Below are positions 1-8,570 of a DNA stretch of 64,000 bases, piece after piece (position 1 is the first letter of the stretch; the number at the start of each line of letters is the position of its first letter). This DNA comes from Clavibacter phaseoli (GTDB lineage: Bacteria; Actinomycetota; Actinomycetes; Actinomycetales; Microbacteriaceae): contig NZ_CP040786.1 in assembly GCF_021922925.1 (NCBI RefSeq), positions 1,426,001 through 1,490,000 on the forward strand. Reading direction: 5' to 3'. The translations under genes were made by a program, and so were the position numbers. The notes beneath the pieces are model-generated. The model was not told the DNA's origin, did not search any database, and saw nothing but the letters and a program-made list of their open reading frames with translations.

Positions 1-2
1 CG

Positions 3-188
3 CTCGTGCTCTACGCCGGCGGGCGGTCGATCCGCGACGTGGCGGAGGCGATGAGCACGACCGAGGAGACCGTCAAGTCGTACATCAAGCGCGGACGCCG
101 CAAGTACCTGCACGCGGGGACGGACCTCGGGACGAAGCTCCTGCTGCGGCGTCACGCCATCCGGCACGGCTGGATCGCGCCGGAGTAG
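3..188 (+). CDS. Response regulator, C-terminal part (LuxR-type HTH), 5' end outside window
   Basis: The reading frame is open from the left edge of the window and stops at 188, so only the last ~62 codons of a larger protein are present. They form a LuxR/GerE-type helix-turn-helix: a run VAEAMSTTEETVKSY resembles the second and recognition helices, followed by a basic stretch and GTKLLLRRHAIRHGW. The tail GTK-x-L-x-R-x-AI is shared with the response regulator at 2763-3419 (GTKVALRKRAIQDG), so the two are paralogues flanking a kinase module. A receiver domain upstream is inferred, not seen. Its DNA target is unknown. Confidence 0.85.
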   Translation, partial: LVLYAGGRSIRDVAEAMSTTEETVKSYIKRGRRKYLHAGTDLGTKLLLRRHAIRHGWIAPE

Positions 189-354
189 GGCGCGCCCCGC
201 AGCCCGTCGGGTCGGACGGCGGGCGATCCTACGGCATGTGGACAATCGCCCCGCCGCATCACCTCGTCGTGACAGGGGCGTGACCGACGCGCCTAGGATC
301 GGAGGCACACCGAGCGCACGCCACCGGCGTCGGCGCACTCCGAGCGGGGACCCG

Positions 355-1509
355 ATGGATCGCATGAAGCGCGAGCGCGAGCGCCTGCTGCAGCGGACCG
401 CACGCGTGTACGGCCTCAGCTTCACCGCGGTCGCGGTCGCCTGCATCCTGCTGCCCGGCGAGATCCCGGTGCCCGCGGCGGCCGGCAGCGTCGCCCTCCT
501 CGCCGTCCTCGCCGTCGCCCAGTGGCGCATCGGGACGGACGCGCGCGTGAGGTGGATGCTCGTCGTGCTCGTCGCGGGGATCGCGGCGATGGTCGTCGCG
601 CAGCTCGGCGGGCGCTCCGCGTCGTCCCTCACCGCGCTCACCCACATCTCCGCCGGCGCCATCGGGTCGCTCGCTCTCCTGGAGACCATCCGCCCGGGCC
701 GGCTCCGCGTCGTCGCGGCCGCGTTCGCGCTCACCAGCGCCGTCGCCGTCGGCGTGTCCTGGGGCACCGCCGCCTTCCCCTACGTCGTGCTCGTGCACGT
801 GTTCGGCTGGCTGCTCGCCGCGATCCTCGGCTACTGGCTGAGCGTGGCCGTGCGCCGTGTCGGCCGCCGCATCACCGACATCGGGCGCGCGCACCGCGCC
901 GAGCGCATGGCGAGCGAGCTCGAGGCGCAGCGGCGCCAGGGCGCCCGGCTCCTGCACGACACCGTGCTGGCGACCCTCACGCTCCTCGCGCACTCCGGCG
1001 TCGGCGTCACGCCGCAGGCCATGCGCCAGCAGGCCGCCGACGACGCGCGCCTCCTCCGCCAGCTGCGCCTCGGCGCGAATCCCACCCCGCAGGCATCGGG
1101 CGGCTACACCCTGGAGCCCGTCGAGCAGTCCGTCCTCGGCAACACCCTGGAGTCGGTCAAGCAGCGCTTCGGCCGGATGGGCCTCGAGGTGAGCTGGCAC
1201 GGGACCGGGCAGGTCCTGCTGCCGAGCGACATCCTCGACGCCTTCCTCCTCTCCCTCGCGGAGTGCCTGGAGAACGTGCGGCGGCACGCGGGCGTCACCG
1301 AGGCGCACGTGACGATCACCGACGACGACACCACCGTGCGCGCGATGGTCACGGACGCCGGCGTCGGCTTCGACCTCGCGCACGTGGACCAGGCGAAGCT
1401 CGGCTTCAAGGAGTCGGTCGTGGCGCGCCTCACCGACGTCGGCGGCAACGCCCGGCTGTTCTCCTCCCCCGGCTCCGGCACCACGGTCGTCCTCGAGGTG
1501 CCCAAGTGA
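355..1509 (+). CDS. Two-component sensor histidine kinase (NarL/LuxR-partner type)
   Basis: This is a 384-residue membrane kinase. The N-terminal ~190 residues contain about six hydrophobic segments. A dimerisation/phosphoacceptor helix follows with LLHDTVLATL, where the histidine is near residue 201, and then an HATPase domain with an N-box (ECLENVRRHAG, Asn near 307) and a G1-like DAGVGFD. ATG at 355 was chosen because it follows a purine-rich gcgggga and leaves a short charged N-terminus; a GTG at 238 would add 39 non-conserved basic residues. The stop overlaps the GTG of the next gene (GTGA), so the two are translationally coupled. The likely partner is the LuxR-type regulator at 2763, the upstream regulator, or both. 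The signal sensed is unknown. Confidence 0.85.
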   Translation: MDRMKRERERLLQRTARVYGLSFTAVAVACILLPGEIPVPAAAGSVALLAVLAVAQWRIGTDARVRWMLVVLVAGIAAMVVAQLGGRSASSLTALTHISAGAIGSLALLETIRPGRLRVVAAAFALTSAVAVGVSWGTAAFPYVVLVHVFGWLLAAILGYWLSVAVRRVGRRITDIGRAHRAERMASELEAQRRQGARLLHDTVLATLTLLAHSGVGVTPQAMRQQAADDARLLRQLRLGANPTPQASGGYTLEPVEQSVLGNTLESVKQRFGRMGLEVSWHGTGQVLLPSDILDAFLLSLAECLENVRRHAGVTEAHVTITDDDTTVRAMVTDAGVGFDLAHVDQAKLGFKESVVARLTDVGGNARLFSSPGSGTTVVLEVPK

Positions 1510-2735
1510 GCGTCCGCGCGGAGGGCGCCGCGCCGCGCACGAGCCGTCGAATCCGGCTGCCCGCGGGCACGCCGGCGCAGCCGTCGATCGGCCTCGGCTA
1601 CCTGGGCGCGGGATCCGCGGTCGTCTGCGCCATCGCCATGGGGTACGGCCTGGTCCGCTTCGCGCTCGACTACCGGATCATGCCGTCGCCCGGGCTCACC
1701 GCGACCGCGTGGATCCTCCTCGTCGCCCTCCTCGCCGCGGTCGTCGTGGCCATCCGCGCCCTCCGCGACCGTCTGCCGGGGCCGCTCATGGCCGTCTTCG
1801 TGACGGGGCTCGCGCTCGTGGTCGCGCTCGACCTGGCGGCGGTGTGGCCCCTCGGCGACGTGATGCAGCACGCCACGGCCGGCATCGCGGCGGGCGCGGC
1901 GCTCCTCACCACGGTCACGTACCGCCCGGCGCGCGAGGTGCTCGCGGTGGACGCGGCCCTCGGCATCGTGCTCCTCCTCGTCTTCCTGTTCTCGGATCCC
2001 GTGCTCCCCGGCGACCTCGCCCCCGAGATCTCGGCGATCGCCCGCGCGGTCGTGCCCGCGGCGTTCGGCGTGACGGTCGTCCGCGGGTTCCGGCGCGTGA
2101 CGGAGATGGAGCTGGACCGCGTCCTGGTGCAGAGCACCGTGTCCGCGCCGCGCTACGCCGTCGGCATGATGGCCTCCGAGGAGCTCGCGCGCCTCGACCT
2201 GGCCGCGGAGCAGCTCCTCGACGACGTCGCGAACGGGCGCGAGCCCCTCCCCCTGTCGCCCCTCGCCGCCTCGACGGCCGCGTCGCTCGCCACCGAGCTG
2301 CGGCTGCACCTGATCGAGGGCCGGCGCGAGACGTGGCTGCACCACGCCATCACGGAGTCGGAGTTCCTCGGGCCCGACGTCACGCTCAGCGACCCGAACG
2401 CCCTCGCCGGCCTCCTCGACCGCCGCCAGCGCGACGGCCTGCTGTCCGCGGTGTGGCTCCTGCTCACCTCGACGGAGCGCCGGAACGGCGCGCCCGAGGT
2501 CTCGGTGCAGCTCGCGCTCGGACCGCTCCGGGGACGGCCGCCCGGCGCGCAGCCCGTGCCGCTGCGCCGCGCCGTCGTGCCCATCGTCGTCACGACGACG
2601 GGGCTCCCCCGCACCCGACTGGATCCCTCGACGTGGGATGCTATCGACAAAGTCGGCACGCACACCGAGAGCACCCGCGGTGCGAGCCTGCTGATCACCA
2701 TCGACTGCGTAGTGGACAACCCCGCCGACCGGTGA
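1506..2735 (+). CDS. Membrane protein resembling a catalytically dead histidine kinase
   Basis: A 409-residue protein starts at a GTG overlapping the stop of the kinase gene. The first ~190 residues carry around six membrane segments. The remaining cytosolic part follows the kinase layout: a helical region (SEELARLDLAAEQLLDD) where the dimerisation helices would be, then alpha/beta sequence ending ASLLITIDC. It lacks the HD phosphoacceptor motif, and the N-box position reads LTSTERRNGA, without the Asn...His pair of the neighbour. I read it as a degenerate kinase paralogue that may sense or scaffold. That is inference from layout and context; a simple unknown membrane protein is the alternative. 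Confidence 0.6.
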   Translation: MSVRAEGAAPRTSRRIRLPAGTPAQPSIGLGYLGAGSAVVCAIAMGYGLVRFALDYRIMPSPGLTATAWILLVALLAAVVVAIRALRDRLPGPLMAVFVTGLALVVALDLAAVWPLGDVMQHATAGIAAGAALLTTVTYRPAREVLAVDAALGIVLLLVFLFSDPVLPGDLAPEISAIARAVVPAAFGVTVVRGFRRVTEMELDRVLVQSTVSAPRYAVGMMASEELARLDLAAEQLLDDVANGREPLPLSPLAASTAASLATELRLHLIEGRRETWLHHAITESEFLGPDVTLSDPNALAGLLDRRQRDGLLSAVWLLLTSTERRNGAPEVSVQLALGPLRGRPPGAQPVPLRRAVVPIVVTTTGLPRTRLDPSTWDAIDKVGTHTESTRGASLLITIDCVVDNPADR

Positions 2736-2762
2736 GGGCCACGCACAAGGACCGGAGAGCAC

Positions 2763-3419
2763 GTGTCAGCTGAGAACCGACCGATCACCCTCGCCATCGT
2801 GGACGACCACAGGATGCTGCTCGGGGCCCTGACCGAGTGGATCCGCAACGCCGCGTCCGACATCGAGATGGTCGCCGCCGTGTCCACCTGGCCCGAGCTG
2901 CTGACGCACCCGCGGTTCCCCGTCGACGTGGTCCTGCTCGACCTCGACCTCAAGGACAACCTCCCGATCTCGCTGAAGATCGCGACCCTCAAGACCACCG
3001 GCGTCAAGACCGTGCTCATGAGCACGTACTCGGAGCCGAACGTGGTGCGGGAGGCCCTCGCGTCCGGCGCCCTCGGCTACCTCGTGAAGAGCGAGGACGC
3101 CAGCATGATCGTCGACGCCATCCGCCTCGCGGCCGACGGCCAGTCGTACATCTCCGCGGAGCTCGACCTCGCCATCAACAGCACCGACGTCGGCGGCGTG
3201 CCGAAGCTCAGCGCGCAGGAGCGACGGGTCATGGCGCTCTACGGCGGCGGCGAGCCCGTCAAGTCGGTGGCCTACAGCCTCGGCATCTCCGAGGAGACGG
3301 CGAAGTCGTACCTCAAGCGGATCCGCGAGAAGTACCGCGTCGCGGGCTTCGACGTCGGCACCAAGGTGGCGCTGCGGAAGCGCGCTATCCAGGACGGCAT
3401 CCTGCTCCAGGGCGAGTAG
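2763..3419 (+). CDS. LuxR-type two-component response regulator
   Basis: A 218-residue cytosolic DNA-binding regulator. The receiver domain (~8-125) has the acidic pair in AIVDDHR, the phosphoacceptor Asp near residue 60 in VVLLDLDL, a Thr/Ser position in VLMST and the conserved Lys in GYLVKS. The C-terminal HTH (~150-218) contains KLSAQERRVM and ISEETAKSYLKRIREKY. It starts at GTG 2763 behind a good ribosome site (ggagag, 5 bases upstream). It lies 27 bp after the kinase-like membrane protein, so 355-3419 is probably one transcript. The HTH ends with the same GTK-type tail as the truncated regulator at the window edge. Confidence 0.9.
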   Translation: MSAENRPITLAIVDDHRMLLGALTEWIRNAASDIEMVAAVSTWPELLTHPRFPVDVVLLDLDLKDNLPISLKIATLKTTGVKTVLMSTYSEPNVVREALASGALGYLVKSEDASMIVDAIRLAADGQSYISAELDLAINSTDVGGVPKLSAQERRVMALYGGGEPVKSVAYSLGISEETAKSYLKRIREKYRVAGFDVGTKVALRKRAIQDGILLQGE

Positions 3420-3448
3420 CCGGACGGGTCGCCGGCCGTGCGCCCGGC

Positions 3449-4729
3449 TCAGCCGCCGAGCGCGATCGGCTGCGTGGTGGGGCGGCCGCCGTCCGCCGCC
3501 CGGCGGGACGCGCGTCGGTGCCGGTCGAGCCCGAAGCTCGCCAGCGCGATGAGGAGGCCGGCGACGCTGAGCCCGACGCCCACGAGCGCGGGCGACGTGT
3601 AGCCGAGCCCCGCCGCGACCGTCACCCCGCCGAGCGCCGCGCCGACCGCGTTGCCCGTGTTGAGCGCCGAGTGGTTGAGCGCCGCGGCGATGGACTGCGA
3701 GTCGTGCGCCACGTCCATCAGCCGGATCTGGATCCCGGGCGACAGCGCCGCCGCGGACCCGCCGATGAGGAACAGGAACGCGAACAGGCCGACCGGGTTC
3801 GACGCGGTGAGCACGAGACCCACGAGCGACGCGATCAGCAGGCCGAAGAGGGAGAGCAGCGCGGTCCGCACGTCGCGGTCCGCCCACCAGCCGCCCGCGA
3901 GGTTGCCGACCGTCATGCCGAGTCCCACGACCACGAGCGCGAGCGGCACCGACCACTCGGGCAGCCCTGTCACCTCGGTCACCATGGGCGACACGAACGT
4001 GTAGACGGCGAAGAAGCCGCCGAAGCCGATCGCGCCGATGAGGAGCGCGAGCCAGACCTGCAGCCGCGTGAACGCGCGGAGCTCGCGCCGGAGCGTGGCC
4101 TCGGGGTTGCCGTCCTGCGCCGGCACGGCCAGGGACACGGCCACGAAGGTGGCGGCGAAGATCGCGGCGACGACGAGGTAGGCGACGCGCCAGCCGGCGT
4201 TCTGCCCGATCCACGTGACGATGGGCACGCCGATCACGTTCGCGATGGTGAGCCCGGCCAGGACGAACGCCACTCCTCGGGCGCGCTTGCCCTCCCCCAT
4301 GAGCTGCGCGGCGACGAGCGAGGCGATGCCGAAGTAGGCGCCGTGCGGCAGGCCGGCGACGAAGCGCGCGACGACGACGAGGCCGAAGCTCGGGAGGATC
4401 GCGCTGAGCACCGTGCCGAGCGTGAAGGCCAGGAGCAGCCAGAGCAGCAGCTTCCGCCGCGGCGCCCGGGCGGACGCCGCCGCGATGGTCGGCGCGCCCA
4501 CCACGACGCCGAGGGCGTAGGCGCTGATCAGGGTACCGGCCTGCGCGTTGGCGGCCTCCGTCGAGCGCGCGGCCACGTCGGGCAGCAGGTCGGCCGCGAG
4601 CTGCGGGAGGAGCCCCATCGCGACGAACTCCGTGGTGCCGATGGCGAACCCGCCCATCGCGAGGGCGAGCAGGGCGATGCGGACGCGGGCCGGCGACAGG
4701 GTCGCCCGCCCGGAGGAGGGGGGATTCAC
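3449..4729 (-). CDS. MFS transporter, DHA1 (AraJ/CmlA-like) family
   Basis: A 426-residue inner-membrane protein with about 12 hydrophobic segments. The start region (LALAMGGFAIGTTEFVAMGLLPQLAADL) is characteristic of the AraJ/YdhP/CmlA branch of drug:H+ antiporters, where a conserved G-T-T-E-F motif sits in helix 1. A loop motif of the MFS A type follows helix 2 (APRRKLLL). The substrate cannot be told from sequence; family members export sugars, purine nucleosides or chloramphenicol-like drugs. It is convergent with the response regulator (29-bp gap) and followed upstream, 51 bp away on the same strand, by the thiamine-binding protein gene. Confidence 0.88.
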   Translation of the reverse strand: MNPPSSGRATLSPARVRIALLALAMGGFAIGTTEFVAMGLLPQLAADLLPDVAARSTEAANAQAGTLISAYALGVVVGAPTIAAASARAPRRKLLLWLLLAFTLGTVLSAILPSFGLVVVARFVAGLPHGAYFGIASLVAAQLMGEGKRARGVAFVLAGLTIANVIGVPIVTWIGQNAGWRVAYLVVAAIFAATFVAVSLAVPAQDGNPEATLRRELRAFTRLQVWLALLIGAIGFGGFFAVYTFVSPMVTEVTGLPEWSVPLALVVVGLGMTVGNLAGGWWADRDVRTALLSLFGLLIASLVGLVLTASNPVGLFAFLFLIGGSAAALSPGIQIRLMDVAHDSQSIAAALNHSALNTGNAVGAALGGVTVAAGLGYTSPALVGVGLSVAGLLIALASFGLDRHRRASRRAADGGRPTTQPIALGG

Positions 4730-4780
4730 CCGACGAGCCTACCGGCGGTCGGGATCCGGCCCGGGCATCGTCCCCCGCGG

Positions 4781-5098
4781 TCAGGCGTCGGTGCCGCGCG
4801 CCTCGAGGGCCTGCTCCAGGCGGTCGAGCTTGCCCGTCAGCTCGCCCTCGTAGCCGGGGCGGATGTCCGCCTTCAGCACGAGCGAGACGCGCGTGCCGAA
4901 GGGCGCGACGCCCTCGGTGGCGCGGCGGACCACGTCGAAGACCTCGTCCCAGTCGCCCTCGATCGTGGTGAACATGGCGTCGGTGCGGTTCGGCAGGCCG
5001 GATGCGCGGACGACCGCGACCGCGGCGGCCACGGCGTCGTGGACGGAGGCGTCGGGCGCGTCGCCCCCGCTGGGTGCGACGGAGAAGGCGACGAGCAT
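4781..5098 (-). CDS. Thiamine-binding / MTH1187-YkoF family protein
   Basis: A 105-residue protein of the size and pattern of the MTH1187 (DUF77) family: an N-terminal beta strand (MLVAFSVAPSG), an amphipathic helix, then FTTIEGDWDEVFDVV and VSLVLKADIRPG. Members form ferredoxin-like oligomers, and YkoF-type relatives bind thiamine or its pyrimidine part. The physiological role is not settled for most members. No TPP-riboswitch-like sequence is evident upstream. The gene lies just upstream of the MFS gene on the same strand, and is divergent from the amino acid ABC transporter operon beginning at 5291. Confidence 0.8.
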   Translation of the reverse strand: MLVAFSVAPSGGDAPDASVHDAVAAAVAVVRASGLPNRTDAMFTTIEGDWDEVFDVVRRATEGVAPFGTRVSLVLKADIRPGYEGELTGKLDRLEQALEARGTDA

Positions 5099-5290
5099 GG
5101 GGACCCCCGGTGGTCGACGGCGGCGGTGGTCCGGGCGGGCGCCCGGCCGGCGTCCGGCTGTGCGCCCAGGCTATTCGACGCGCCGACGTCACGGGAGGTC
5201 ACACGGCGGGGCCGCGTCGTGCCGCGCGTCGCACGATCCGGCAGGCTGGCGGTCTGCCCGACCCTACCCCCGCGTGATCCAGGAGTGCCC

Positions 5291-6148
5291 GTGTCCCGAC
5301 CCCGTCCCGCCCGCCTGCGCCAGGCCGCCGCCCTCGTCGCCTCGATCGCGGCGGCCATCGCCCTCGGCGGCTGCGCGGCCGGATCCGGGGAGGACGGCAC
5401 GCCGGCCGCCGCCGGCTACGTCGCGGACGGGAAGCTCACCGTCGCGACGGGCGAGTTCGCGTACTCGCCGTGGGTCATCGACGACGACCCCGCGTCCGGG
5501 AAGGGCTTCGAGTCCGCCGTCGCCTACGCGGTCGCCGACCGGCTCGGCTTCGCGGCCGACGACGTGGAGTGGGTGCGCACGAGCTTCGACGCCGCCATCG
5601 CGCCCGGCCCCAAGGACTTCGACCTCAACCTGCAGCAGTTCAGCATCACCGACGACCGCCGCCAGGCCGTCGACTTCTCGACGCCGTACTACGAGACGAC
5701 GCAGGCGGTGGTGACGGTCGAGGGCTCGCCCGCCGCCGACGCGGCGTCGCTCGCGGACCTCCGGGACCTCGTCGTCGGCGCCCAGACGGGGACCACGAGC
5801 TTCCAGGCGGCCGAGGCGCACATCCAGCCGACCTCCGGCGTGCAGGCGTTCACGTCCAACGACGACGCCAAGCTCGCGCTCCAGAACGGGCAGATCGACG
5901 CCCTGGTCGTGGACCTGCCCACCGCGTTCTACCTCACGAGCGCCGACCTCGAGGGCGGCGTGCTCGTGGGGCAGCTCCCCAGGGCGGAGGGCGAGGAGGG
6001 CGACGAGTTCGGCATCGTGCTGCCGCTCGGGTCGAGCCTGACCACCGACGTGAGCGGCGCGGTCGACTCCCTGCGGGCCGACGGCACGCTCGACGAGCTC
6101 GCGACCACCTGGCTCGCCTCCGACGACACCGCCCCCGTGCTCGGCTAG
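5291..6148 (+). CDS. Polar amino acid ABC transporter, substrate-binding lipoprotein
   Basis: A 285-residue extracellular solute-binding protein of family 3. It begins at GTG 5291, five bases after aggag. The N-terminus has arginines, a hydrophobic core and a lipobox (IALGGC), so it should be lipidated and anchored outside the membrane. The mature part shows family landmarks: KLTVATGEFAYSPWV, the GFE of strand 2, FDLNLQQFSITDDRRQAVDFSTPYY and a late VGAQTGTTS. These bind the alpha-amino and carboxyl groups of amino acids such as Gln, Glu or Arg; the exact ligand is unknown. Its stop codon overlaps the GTG of the permease (TAGTG), giving a three-gene operon. Confidence 0.9.
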   Translation: MSRPRPARLRQAAALVASIAAAIALGGCAAGSGEDGTPAAAGYVADGKLTVATGEFAYSPWVIDDDPASGKGFESAVAYAVADRLGFAADDVEWVRTSFDAAIAPGPKDFDLNLQQFSITDDRRQAVDFSTPYYETTQAVVTVEGSPAADAASLADLRDLVVGAQTGTTSFQAAEAHIQPTSGVQAFTSNDDAKLALQNGQIDALVVDLPTAFYLTSADLEGGVLVGQLPRAEGEEGDEFGIVLPLGSSLTTDVSGAVDSLRADGTLDELATTWLASDDTAPVLG

Positions 6149-7014
6149 TGCCGGGCCCGCACGCGTCCCCGTCCGCGCACTCCCCCAGCCCGCTCGAGCT
6201 CGACCGACGCCGCTACCGCCGCCGTCAGGGCACGCGCAGCGTCCTCGTCAGCCTCGCGAGCACGCTGGCCCTCGCCGCCCTGGTGTGGGTCGTCGTCGTG
6301 GACACCCCGGGGTGGGCACGCGTCCAGCAGCAGTTCCTGGACCCGGGCGTGCTCGTCGACGCGTGGCCGCGCGTGTTCGCGGGGCTCCTCCTCAACCTGC
6401 GCGTGCTCGTCGCCGCGGCGATCGGGGTGCTGGTCCTCGGGCTCGCGCTCGCGATCCTCCGCACCCTCCGGGGTCCGGTCCTGTTCCCGCTGCGCGCGCT
6501 GGCGGCCGCGTACACCGACTTCTTCCGCGGCATCCCGCTCATCATCGTGCTGTACGTCGTCGGCTTCGGGATCCCCGGCCTGCAGCTCACGCCCCGGCTC
6601 CCCGCGGAGGTGTGGGGCACGATCGCGCTGGTGCTCGTCTACTCGGCCTACGTGTCCGAGGTGATCCGCGCGGGCATCGACGCCGTCCACCCGTCGCAGG
6701 TCATGTCGGCGCGCTCCCTCGGCCTCACGCGCGGGCAGGCGCTGCGCGTGGTGATCCTCCCCCAGGCCGTCCGCAAGGTCACGCCCGCCCTGATGAACGA
6801 CTTCGTCGCGATGCAGAAGGACGTCGGCCTGGTCAGCGTCCTCGGAGCCGTCGACGCCGTGCGGGCGGCGCAGCTCGAGACCGCGGCCGCCTACAACTTC
6901 ACGCCGTACGTGCTGGCCGGGCTGCTGTTCGTGCTGCTGGCCGTCCCGACCATCCGGCTCACCGACTGGTACGCCGCGCGCGTGCGCCGCCGCGAGCAGG
7001 GGGAGACGGCATGA
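6148..7014 (+). CDS. Polar amino acid ABC transporter, permease
   Basis: A 288-residue permease of the HisM/GlnP type. A short basic cytosolic N-terminus leads into a first membrane segment, a periplasm-side stretch, and then the BPD-type transmembrane domain with LLLNLRVLVAAAIGVLVLG, FFRGIPLIIVLY and the EAA-like coupling loop EVIRAGIDAVHPSQVMSARSLGLT. Only one permease gene is present, so a homodimer is likely. Translation starts at the GTG that overlaps the stop of the binding protein. Its own stop overlaps the ATG of the ATPase (ATGA), indicating coupled translation. Confidence 0.9.
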   Translation: MPGPHASPSAHSPSPLELDRRRYRRRQGTRSVLVSLASTLALAALVWVVVVDTPGWARVQQQFLDPGVLVDAWPRVFAGLLLNLRVLVAAAIGVLVLGLALAILRTLRGPVLFPLRALAAAYTDFFRGIPLIIVLYVVGFGIPGLQLTPRLPAEVWGTIALVLVYSAYVSEVIRAGIDAVHPSQVMSARSLGLTRGQALRVVILPQAVRKVTPALMNDFVAMQKDVGLVSVLGAVDAVRAAQLETAAAYNFTPYVLAGLLFVLLAVPTIRLTDWYAARVRRREQGETA

Positions 7015-7757
7015 GCGAGGTGCTGCGCCTGGAGGGCATCCGGAAGTCCTACGGCGGGACCGAGGTGCTGCGGGGCGTCGACCTCCGCGTCGACTCGCAC
7101 GAGATCGTCGCGCTCATCGGCGCGAGCGGCTCCGGGAAGTCGACCCTGCTCCGCACGATCAACCTCCTCGAGCGCATCGACGACGGCAGGGTCCTGCTGG
7201 CGGGCGACGACATCAGCGATCCCCGCGTCGACGCCGACCGCGTGCGCGCCCGCATCGGCGTCGTCTTCCAGCACTTCAACCTGTTCCCGCACCTCACGGT
7301 GCTCGACAACGTGACGCTCGCGAGCCGCCGGGTCCTCCGCCGCGGGCGGGGCGAGAGCGAGGAGCGGGCCATGGCCCTCCTCGACCGCGTGGGCCTCGTC
7401 GACCGGGCCGGCTCCTACCCGGACCGTCTGTCGGGCGGGCAGCAGCAACGGGTCGCGATCGCCCGGGCCGTCGTGACCGAGCCGGAGCTGCTGCTGCTCG
7501 ACGAGATCACGAGCGCCCTGGATCCCGAGCTCGTCGGCGAGGTCCTCGACCTCGTCCGCGTCATCGGCGCCACCGGCACCACCATCGTCATGGCGACCCA
7601 CGAGATGGGCTTCGCCCGCCAGGTCGCCCACCGGGTGGTGTTCCTCGACGGCGGGGTGGTCGTCGAGGAGGGCACGCCCGCGGAGGTCTTCGACGCGCCG
7701 CGCGAGCCGCGCACGCGCGAGTTCCTCCGACGGCTCGCGGGCCCGGACGCCCCCTGA
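7011..7757 (+). CDS. Polar amino acid ABC transporter, ATP-binding protein
   Basis: A 248-residue ABC ATPase that powers import by the permease encoded just upstream. Walker A is GASGSGKST, the Q-loop sits in VFQHFNLFPHLTV, the signature is LSGGQQQR, and Walker B with its flank is LLLLDEITSALDPELVGEV, followed by the switch His in ATHEM. The phrases FQHFNLFPHLTVL and ATHEMGFARQVA are typical of the GlnQ/HisP group. It begins at an ATG overlapping the permease stop by four bases and closes the operon 5291-7757. Confidence 0.92.
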   Translation: MSEVLRLEGIRKSYGGTEVLRGVDLRVDSHEIVALIGASGSGKSTLLRTINLLERIDDGRVLLAGDDISDPRVDADRVRARIGVVFQHFNLFPHLTVLDNVTLASRRVLRRGRGESEERAMALLDRVGLVDRAGSYPDRLSGGQQQRVAIARAVVTEPELLLLDEITSALDPELVGEVLDLVRVIGATGTTIVMATHEMGFARQVAHRVVFLDGGVVVEEGTPAEVFDAPREPRTREFLRRLAGPDAP

Positions 7758-7889
7758 GTCGGCCTCGCCGGCCTGTGGACGACGCGTCGGGTCCGGCCCG
7801 CGTCTCCGTCAGACTCCCCCGGTAATTGAGTGTTCAAGCTCCGGAGGCCGCTCGTGCCGGCGTCCGGTCGACGGAGGGAAGCCACGAGC

Positions 7890-8570
7890 ATGGACAAGAA
7901 GACGAAAATCACCATCGGGGTCGCGGGCGGCGTGGTCGTCCTCGTCGGCGCATTCGCGGCGTTCGGCGGACCGATCTACAAGCAGCTGGCGGGCACTCCC
8001 GACGCCGCCCCCACCCTCGCGTCGACGCCCGCGGCGGGCGGCGCGATCGGCGACCTCACCGGCGAATGGACCGTGGGCGGGTCGTCCTACGCCGGCTACC
8101 GCGTCGACGAGGTGCTCAACGGCACGCCGGTCACGGTCAACGGCCGGACAGACGCCGTCACGGGCGACATCACGATCGCCGGATCCCAGGTCACGGAGGG
8201 CACCATGACAGTCGACGTGACGAAGATCGCGACCGACCAGCCGCCGCGCGACGCGTACTTCCAGGACGAGGCCATGAAGACGGGCGACTTCCCGACCGCC
8301 ACCTTCACGCTCACGCAGCCGATCGCCGCCGACGGGGTCGAGGCCGGCGTCCCGGCGACGTACGACGTGACCGGCGACCTGACCCTGCACGGCGTGACGA
8401 AGAGCGTGACCGCGCAGATGCAGGCGTCGTTCACGTCCGACGGCGGGCAGATCGTGGGCTCGATCCCCATCACGTTCCAGGACTTCGGCGTGCAGGCGCC
8501 GAGCCTCGGCTTCGTGACGGTCGAGGACCACGGCTCGGTCGAGTTCTCGCTCGACGTCGCGAAGGCCTAG
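7890..8570 (+). CDS. YceI family secreted/membrane-anchored lipid-binding protein
   Basis: A 226-residue protein with a single N-terminal membrane segment (about residues 9-28), followed by a YceI-type domain. Visible family features are LTGEWTVGGSSYAGYRVDE, DAYFQDEAMKTGDFPTATF and LTLHGVTKSV. YceI proteins are lipocalin-like barrels that bind isoprenoid or quinone-like lipids; the role in Gram-positives is not well defined. ATG 7890 was preferred over the upstream ATG at 7830 because ggaggga lies 10 bases before it and the shorter form starts directly with MDKKTKITIG. Its stop overlaps the convergent stop of the next gene. Confidence 0.85.
   Translation: MDKKTKITIGVAGGVVVLVGAFAAFGGPIYKQLAGTPDAAPTLASTPAAGGAIGDLTGEWTVGGSSYAGYRVDEVLNGTPVTVNGRTDAVTGDITIAGSQVTEGTMTVDVTKIATDQPPRDAYFQDEAMKTGDFPTATFTLTQPIAADGVEAGVPATYDVTGDLTLHGVTKSVTAQMQASFTSDGGQIVGSIPITFQDFGVQAPSLGFVTVEDHGSVEFSLDVAKA

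Noticed and set aside
259..1383. Long minus-strand open frame opposite the histidine kinase
   Set aside because: Its composition is Arg/Ala/Gly/His-rich without motifs, as expected of antisense frames in high-G+C DNA; the plus-strand kinase has clear domains.
2766..5192. 808-residue minus-strand open frame
   Set aside because: It spans three real genes on both strands and shows no domain; it is a shadow of the MFS and regulator genes.
4781..5290. TPP riboswitch upstream of the thiamine-binding protein gene
   Set aside because: I saw no thi-box elements (CTGAGA and ACCTGA-type) in the 5' flank.
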